64,000 nucleotides of DNA from Oscillospiraceae bacterium (GTDB taxonomy: Bacteria > Bacillota > Clostridia > Oscillospirales > Ruminococcaceae), in contig WRLG01000002.1 in assembly GCA_009777725.1 (NCBI GenBank), positions 114,804 through 178,803 on the forward strand. Direction: 5' to 3'. The position numbers and the translations under genes are program-made. The notes under the pieces were generated by a model, which was not told where the DNA came from, did not search any database, and worked only from the letters and a program-made list of their open reading frames with translations. Positions 60,876 to 64,000 of the stretch are shown one piece after another (within the stretch, counting starts at the first letter, position 1; each line of letters begins with the position of its first letter).

Positions 60876-60935
60876 CGTGTTCAGTTTGCGTGTTCAACCA
60901 CACTTAGGCACTGTGAACACGCAAACTGAACACGC
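60875..60935. repeat. 22-bp inverted repeat built of GCGTGTTCA units
   Basis: The left arm (60875-60896) and right arm (60914-60935) are perfect inverted copies, each made of two direct GCGTGTTCA units joined by GTTT. It starts at the last base of the RepA-like stop codon. It could be a terminator without T-run or a set of four protein-binding sites. Confidence 0.85.
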
Positions 60936-60967
60936 ACGGAGAAAAGTATCGAAAGGATTTGTGCACC

Positions 60968-61252
60968 ATGTTCAAAGCAATAACCAACCAAATATATTAC
61001 AACTACGCCGTTGATGAAAACGGCAAGCCATATTTATCGGAATTTAAATATGGTGACAAGGAAACGGGCGACTATTTTTGCACAATGAGCGAAAATAATC
61101 TGATATGGCATAAGCCGGCGGGGGAGTTTTTGTGCGATGTAATAACAAACGAATTTGAACGCTTGCAATTTGAATCCGTAATGATTCGTTACGGAATACA
61201 GCAGGTGGTTAAGCCCCCGGCGATAGTAAATTGGGACGAAATGGGTGATTGA
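60968..61252 (+). CDS. Small hypothetical partner of HipA-like gene
   Basis: The 94-residue product starts at an ATG (AAAGGATTTG upstream; a TTG at 60959 is possible). It is soluble with phrases NQIYYNYAVDENGKPYLSEF and FERLQFESVMIRYGIQQVV. The gene overlaps the following HipA-like gene by four bases, the usual tie between antitoxin and toxin, but no DNA-binding motif of a HipB protein is visible. Family not recognised. Confidence 0.55.
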   Translation: MFKAITNQIYYNYAVDENGKPYLSEFKYGDKETGDYFCTMSENNLIWHKPAGEFLCDVITNEFERLQFESVMIRYGIQQVVKPPAIVNWDEMGD

Positions 61253-62235
61253 TTTTGATATTTAAGTGCGGAAATATCGCTGTTGCAAATATGATTACGG
61301 GCGATATTTTGAACGAAAAACTACTCCCGATAGCATCTTGGGGCTTGGGCGATTTGCTGAAATATTTGGAACGCCGTGTTTACGCTCAGTCGAATACCAC
61401 GGCAAAAATTATCGATGCCCGCGACTGCGTTTATGAGCATGAGCAGAAAGCATTTAAATTGGGTTTGTCTGATTGCTATTGGATTTCCGCCGACGAAACC
61501 TTGAAATTTGAAGACGTGTCGCCTTATTATCAACCGTTTAATACCTTGGATTTTGTCCGGGGTTTCGCCTCGCCGACATTGCGTTTGGCGGGAAGTTTTG
61601 ACAAAGAGTGGCAAAAAAAGGGTGCGAATACATACATAGCTAAAAAGCAACCCGATTTATCGGCACAGTTGGAAACCCAGGCATCTTTGCTGGCTTCCCT
61701 GCTTGGCATCGGCGATAAAAAAACTATCACATACGGCGGTCAAATCTTCGGACAGGGTACAACCTATATACCTAATATGAGTACGACCCACAAAATGCTG
61801 CTGGATTTCGGCTCAATTTTAGGCATGAAATGTTTGAACAACGGCTTTAATCTTACCGAGGTTCAAGATTTGTATGACAAAATCGGGCTTGCGGATATTA
61901 TAGAATCGCATATTTTGCGGGTCAGCCTGTTTGACATTATTATTGGGAACCAAGACAGAAAGAATAATCCCGGAAATTGGGGATTTTTCAAGAACACAAA
62001 AACCGGGGAAACTAGCCTCGCCCCCGCATACGATTTCAATCTAGCCTGCGTGACATTGTTCCCCGAAAAATACTTTTCAGATAGGGCAATTTTGCTCAAA
62101 CGCATAGGTTTAGGCGGCAAAGCTCTAAGCATATTGGAAAGCTGGAAAGGCACAATAGATGTGTTTTGCACTGAGAATGAGATAGAAAGTTGGAGGCAAA
62201 ATTTTGATATGCTTTGTTCTGCGTTGCTGAATTGA
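61249..62235 (+). CDS. HipA-like Ser/Thr kinase
   Basis: The 328-residue product carries the HipA-type kinase end: LFDIIIGNQDRKNNPGNWGF (catalytic Asp and Asn at about 235-243) followed by LAPAYDFNLA (metal-binding Asp, about 262-267). The N-terminal third lacks the standard HipA start and is unrecognised. HipA kinases phosphorylate aminoacyl-tRNA synthetases and stall growth. The start is a TTG overlapping the previous stop (TTGA). A strong terminator follows. Confidence 0.75.
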   Translation: MILIFKCGNIAVANMITGDILNEKLLPIASWGLGDLLKYLERRVYAQSNTTAKIIDARDCVYEHEQKAFKLGLSDCYWISADETLKFEDVSPYYQPFNTLDFVRGFASPTLRLAGSFDKEWQKKGANTYIAKKQPDLSAQLETQASLLASLLGIGDKKTITYGGQIFGQGTTYIPNMSTTHKMLLDFGSILGMKCLNNGFNLTEVQDLYDKIGLADIIESHILRVSLFDIIIGNQDRKNNPGNWGFFKNTKTGETSLAPAYDFNLACVTLFPEKYFSDRAILLKRIGLGGKALSILESWKGTIDVFCTENEIESWRQNFDMLCSALLN

Positions 62236-62260
62236 AACAATAATTTGACCTATATCGGCG

Positions 62261-62298
62261 AAAAACGCCCTGCTCTTAATATGAGAGGGGGCGTTTTT
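62261..62298. terminator. Bidirectional terminator before invertible segment
   Basis: AAAAACGCCC pairs with GGGCGTTTTT, with an inner CTCT/AGAG stem. T-runs on both strands allow it to stop both the HipA-like transcript and leftward transcription from the promoter at 62385-62413. Confidence 0.88.
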
Positions 62299-62319
62299 GG
62301 TATTTTATGGCAGATTGAT

Positions 62320-62346
62320 TTTCTTTAAGTAACTTCCTTAAAGAAA
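62320..62346. repeat. Recombination site A (27 bp)
   Basis: Arms TTTCTTTAAG and CTTAAAGAAA around the asymmetric core TAACTTC. It is the exact reverse complement of 63826-63852. Ten-base arms around a seven-base core is the layout of a tyrosine-recombinase crossover site. Confidence 0.85.
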
Positions 62347-62384
62347 CAAAAAAACTTGCAGAAAAACATAATATCATAGGTTTT

Positions 62385-62413
62385 ATTATAACACATTACA
62401 CAAAAATAGTCAA
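62385..62413 (-). promoter_or_regulatory. Outward-facing promoter inside invertible segment
   Basis: On the minus strand TTGACT (62413-62408) and TATAAT (62390-62385) with a 17-base spacer. It points left across site A to the terminator at 62261-62298, with no gene in between in the present orientation. Confidence 0.78.
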
Positions 62414-62513
62414 TATAAATGCCAAACTTTAGCAATAATGCCAAAATTGACCTTGATTTTTGGTAATTTTGATAGCAGAAAGAGCCTTAAATTTTATAAT
62501 TTTAATTTTATAG

Positions 62514-62541
62514 CCGTCAAAATTCTAGTCGATTTTGACGG
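62514..62541. terminator. Inverted repeat between the two internal promoters
   Basis: CCGTCAAAAT pairs with ATTTTGACGG around eight bases, followed by TATTTTTGC on the plus strand. It lies between the outward promoter and the recombinase start and may insulate them. Confidence 0.65.
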
Positions 62542-62588
62542 TATTTTTGCGTTCAAAATGGTTGCGGCGGGTGCGTTTATCCAAAATT

Positions 62589-62597
62589 TGCTATAAT
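62589..62597 (+). promoter_or_regulatory. Extended -10 promoter of recombinase
   Basis: TGCTATAAT (extended -10) 25 bases before the recombinase ATG. No good -35 box is seen, so expression is probably low. Confidence 0.55.
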
Positions 62598-62621
62598 TAA
62601 AGAAAGGGAAAGGGTGATTTT

Positions 62622-63776
62622 ATGCCGAAAATCGGGGCGAATATTTACAAACGCAGGGATGGTCGCTGGGAGGGGCGTTACATAAAGGGTTACGGCGAGG
62701 GCGGCGGGGCAAAATACGGTTATGCTTACGCCAAAAGTTACACCGAAGTCAAGCAAAAGCTTTTGAAATCGCAATCTTTAACTGGGTTAAGTGGCAAGTC
62801 AAGCGGGGAAATTACCTTTGGGGAATTGTGTGAACGCTGGCTTGCCGCCGCAAAATTGACGGTTAAAACTTCGACTTATTCGGGCTATGTCAATATGCTG
62901 AACAAGCAGATTTTGCCGATTTTAGGCGGCTATAAATTGAGCAAACTGTCGAGTGCGGTCTTCGATAAGTTCACTGCGGATAAACTCGAATCGGGCAGAC
63001 TTAACGGCGGAGGCGGACTGTCGGCGAAGTACGTCCGTGACATTCTTTCGCTGATAAAATCAGTCGTTGCTTACGGCGAAAAAGAGCATTTAATTGCCAA
63101 AGATAGCTTCACAATATCCTATCCCAAAAGCGAAATTCAAGAAGCCCGCATACTTTCAAAAGACGAACAGGCAAGGCTTGAAAGGATTTTAATAAGTGAT
63201 TTTGACACCGTCAAACTGGGCATTTTGATTTGTTTGTATACGGGTTTGCGGATTGGTGAGTTGTGTGCTTTGAAGTGGAAAAATATATGTTTGGCTGACG
63301 GCTATATCTCTGTCTGCAAGACGATTCAGCGGATTAAAAGCGTTGGCAACACCGCTGCGAACAAGACAGAAATTATAATTGACACGCCGAAAAGCAAGAG
63401 TTCTATTCGTATTATTCCGCTCCCTCCGCCAATCGCCGGCAGGCTGAAATCTCTGCAACCGACTAACAACGAGGCGTTTTTCCTTACGGGAATCGAGGGC
63501 GAATATATCGAACCGAGAACACTCTCGAACCGCTTTAAGTCCTACCTAAAAGAGTGTGAAATTGACGAGATTAATTTTCACGCACTAAGGCATACTTTCG
63601 GCTCACGTTGCATTGAGGTCGGCATTGACGCTAAATGTTTGAGCGAAATTTTGGGTCATTCAAGTGTTAATCTTACGCTCAATCGTTATGTTCATTCGTC
63701 ATTTAAACAAAAGCAAGTTAGCATGGAAAAGTTGTGCGGCGAGAGTGTATTAAATATTTTATCGCCGTCAGTTTAG
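62622..63776 (+). CDS. Tyrosine recombinase (integrase/invertase)
   Basis: The 384-residue product has a Tn916-type arm-binding N-terminus (IYKRRDGRWEGRYIKGYGEG), a SAM-like core-binding domain (about 63-160) and a complete catalytic set: R210 (TGLRIGELCALKW), K257 or K259 (TPKSKSSIR), H320 and R323 (HALRHTFGSRC), H346 (ILGHSSVNLTL) and Y356 (NRYVHSS). GAAAGGGAAAGGGTG supports the start. The gene lies between two identical sites in inverted orientation (62320-62346 and 63826-63852), so an invertase role is more likely here than plain integration. Confidence 0.92.
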   Translation: MPKIGANIYKRRDGRWEGRYIKGYGEGGGAKYGYAYAKSYTEVKQKLLKSQSLTGLSGKSSGEITFGELCERWLAAAKLTVKTSTYSGYVNMLNKQILPILGGYKLSKLSSAVFDKFTADKLESGRLNGGGGLSAKYVRDILSLIKSVVAYGEKEHLIAKDSFTISYPKSEIQEARILSKDEQARLERILISDFDTVKLGILICLYTGLRIGELCALKWKNICLADGYISVCKTIQRIKSVGNTAANKTEIIIDTPKSKSSIRIIPLPPPIAGRLKSLQPTNNEAFFLTGIEGEYIEPRTLSNRFKSYLKECEIDEINFHALRHTFGSRCIEVGIDAKCLSEILGHSSVNLTLNRYVHSSFKQKQVSMEKLCGESVLNILSPSV

Positions 63777-63825
63777 CCGTCAAAGGTTTTCTCAAAGCCT
63801 TTATTTATGGGGGTTTGAGAGGTAT

Positions 63826-63852
63826 TTTCTTTAAGGAAGTTACTTAAAGAAA
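63826..63852. repeat. Recombination site B (27 bp, inverted to A)
   Basis: Exact reverse complement of site A: arms TTTCTTTAAG and CTTAAAGAAA with core GAAGTTA. It lies 49 bases after the recombinase stop and 49 bases before the next ATG. Confidence 0.85.
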
Positions 63853-63901
63853 GGCACTAAAGCACTATTGTGAAAATAATATCCAGAAAGGGAATAATAA
63901 A

Positions 63902-64000
63902 ATGGCATTTAAAGGTAATAAAAATAATAATCCATCCTCACAAAATCAAACAATGAAAAGCATTAAAATACCCTCAGAAACTAATGATAACCTACCACAC
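63902..64000 (+). CDS. Hypothetical gene, 5' end only
   Basis: An ATG with AGAAAGGGAATAAT upstream opens a frame of 33 codons to the window edge. The product begins MAFKGNKNNNPSSQNQTMKS, polar and low in complexity, so nothing can be said of its family. No TTGACA/TATAAT pair is visible between site B and the start, so its expression may depend on the promoter carried by the invertible segment. Confidence 0.55.
   Translation, partial: MAFKGNKNNNPSSQNQTMKSIKIPSETNDNLPH

Noticed and set aside
62320..63852. Calling the two 27-bp sites attL and attR of an integrated element
   Set aside because: Integration leaves the sites in direct orientation; here they are exact inverted copies only 1.5 kb apart around the recombinase gene.

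Overview
The window is mobile DNA from a low-GC Gram-positive host, most likely a gut-type clostridium (Bacillota). The reasons are AT-rich genes with strong AGGAGG-type ribosome sites, TTGACA/TATAAT promoters, and a conjugation gene set in the order usual for clostridial integrative conjugative elements (ICEs). There is no rRNA, tRNA or housekeeping gene.

Layout. (1) 0-6.7 kb: accessory genes (zinc-ribbon proteins, radical SAM enzyme, GNAT acetyltransferase, small membrane proteins, a broken Toprim/primase-like gene). (2) 6.7-10.8 kb: a GC-rich oriT-like region, MobC, relaxase and a DNA methyltransferase. (3) 10.8-24 kb, plus strand: hitchhiker genes, including RelB/PIN, AbiE-like and PBECR4 modules, a ParA::ParB fusion, two TraX genes and an Rpn-type nuclease. 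(4) 24-54 kb, mostly minus strand: a split methylase/helicase giant, SpoVG/DUF3849 proteins, broken topoisomerase III, a MuF-C toxin-like gene, and the type IV secretion set (large CD1108-position protein, VirB4, VirB6 twice, PrgI, the 3' end of VirD4). A type III toxin-antitoxin locus (ToxI repeats plus ToxN) sits inside. (5) 54-64 kb, plus strand: a second, unlike module with a phosphoesterase, a ClpB-like AAA+ protein, YkgJ and HD proteins, a RepA-like ATPase, a HipA-like kinase and a tyrosine recombinase.

Two structures stand out. First, a palindrome (arms TCACTTTCC and GGAAAGTGA around three variable bases) occurs 17 times between 11.5 and 52.2 kb and nowhere else here. Many copies closely bracket single genes or toxin-antitoxin pairs, as if marking exchangeable cassettes, and one copy lies in frame inside a protein gene. 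Second, the recombinase at 62.6 kb is flanked by two identical 27-bp sites in inverted orientation. The enclosed segment carries an outward-facing promoter that now points at a terminator but after inversion would point at the gene beginning at 63.9 kb: a predicted self-contained on/off switch.

Many conserved ICE genes (Toprim, ParA/ParB, methylase/helicase, topoisomerase III, VirB6/VirB4, VirD4) are each missing an internal or terminal part while their neighbours are clean. Either this ICE is decaying by deletions, or conserved regions were collapsed during assembly; reads would decide. All functional names are from my reading of the protein sequences; no database search was run.
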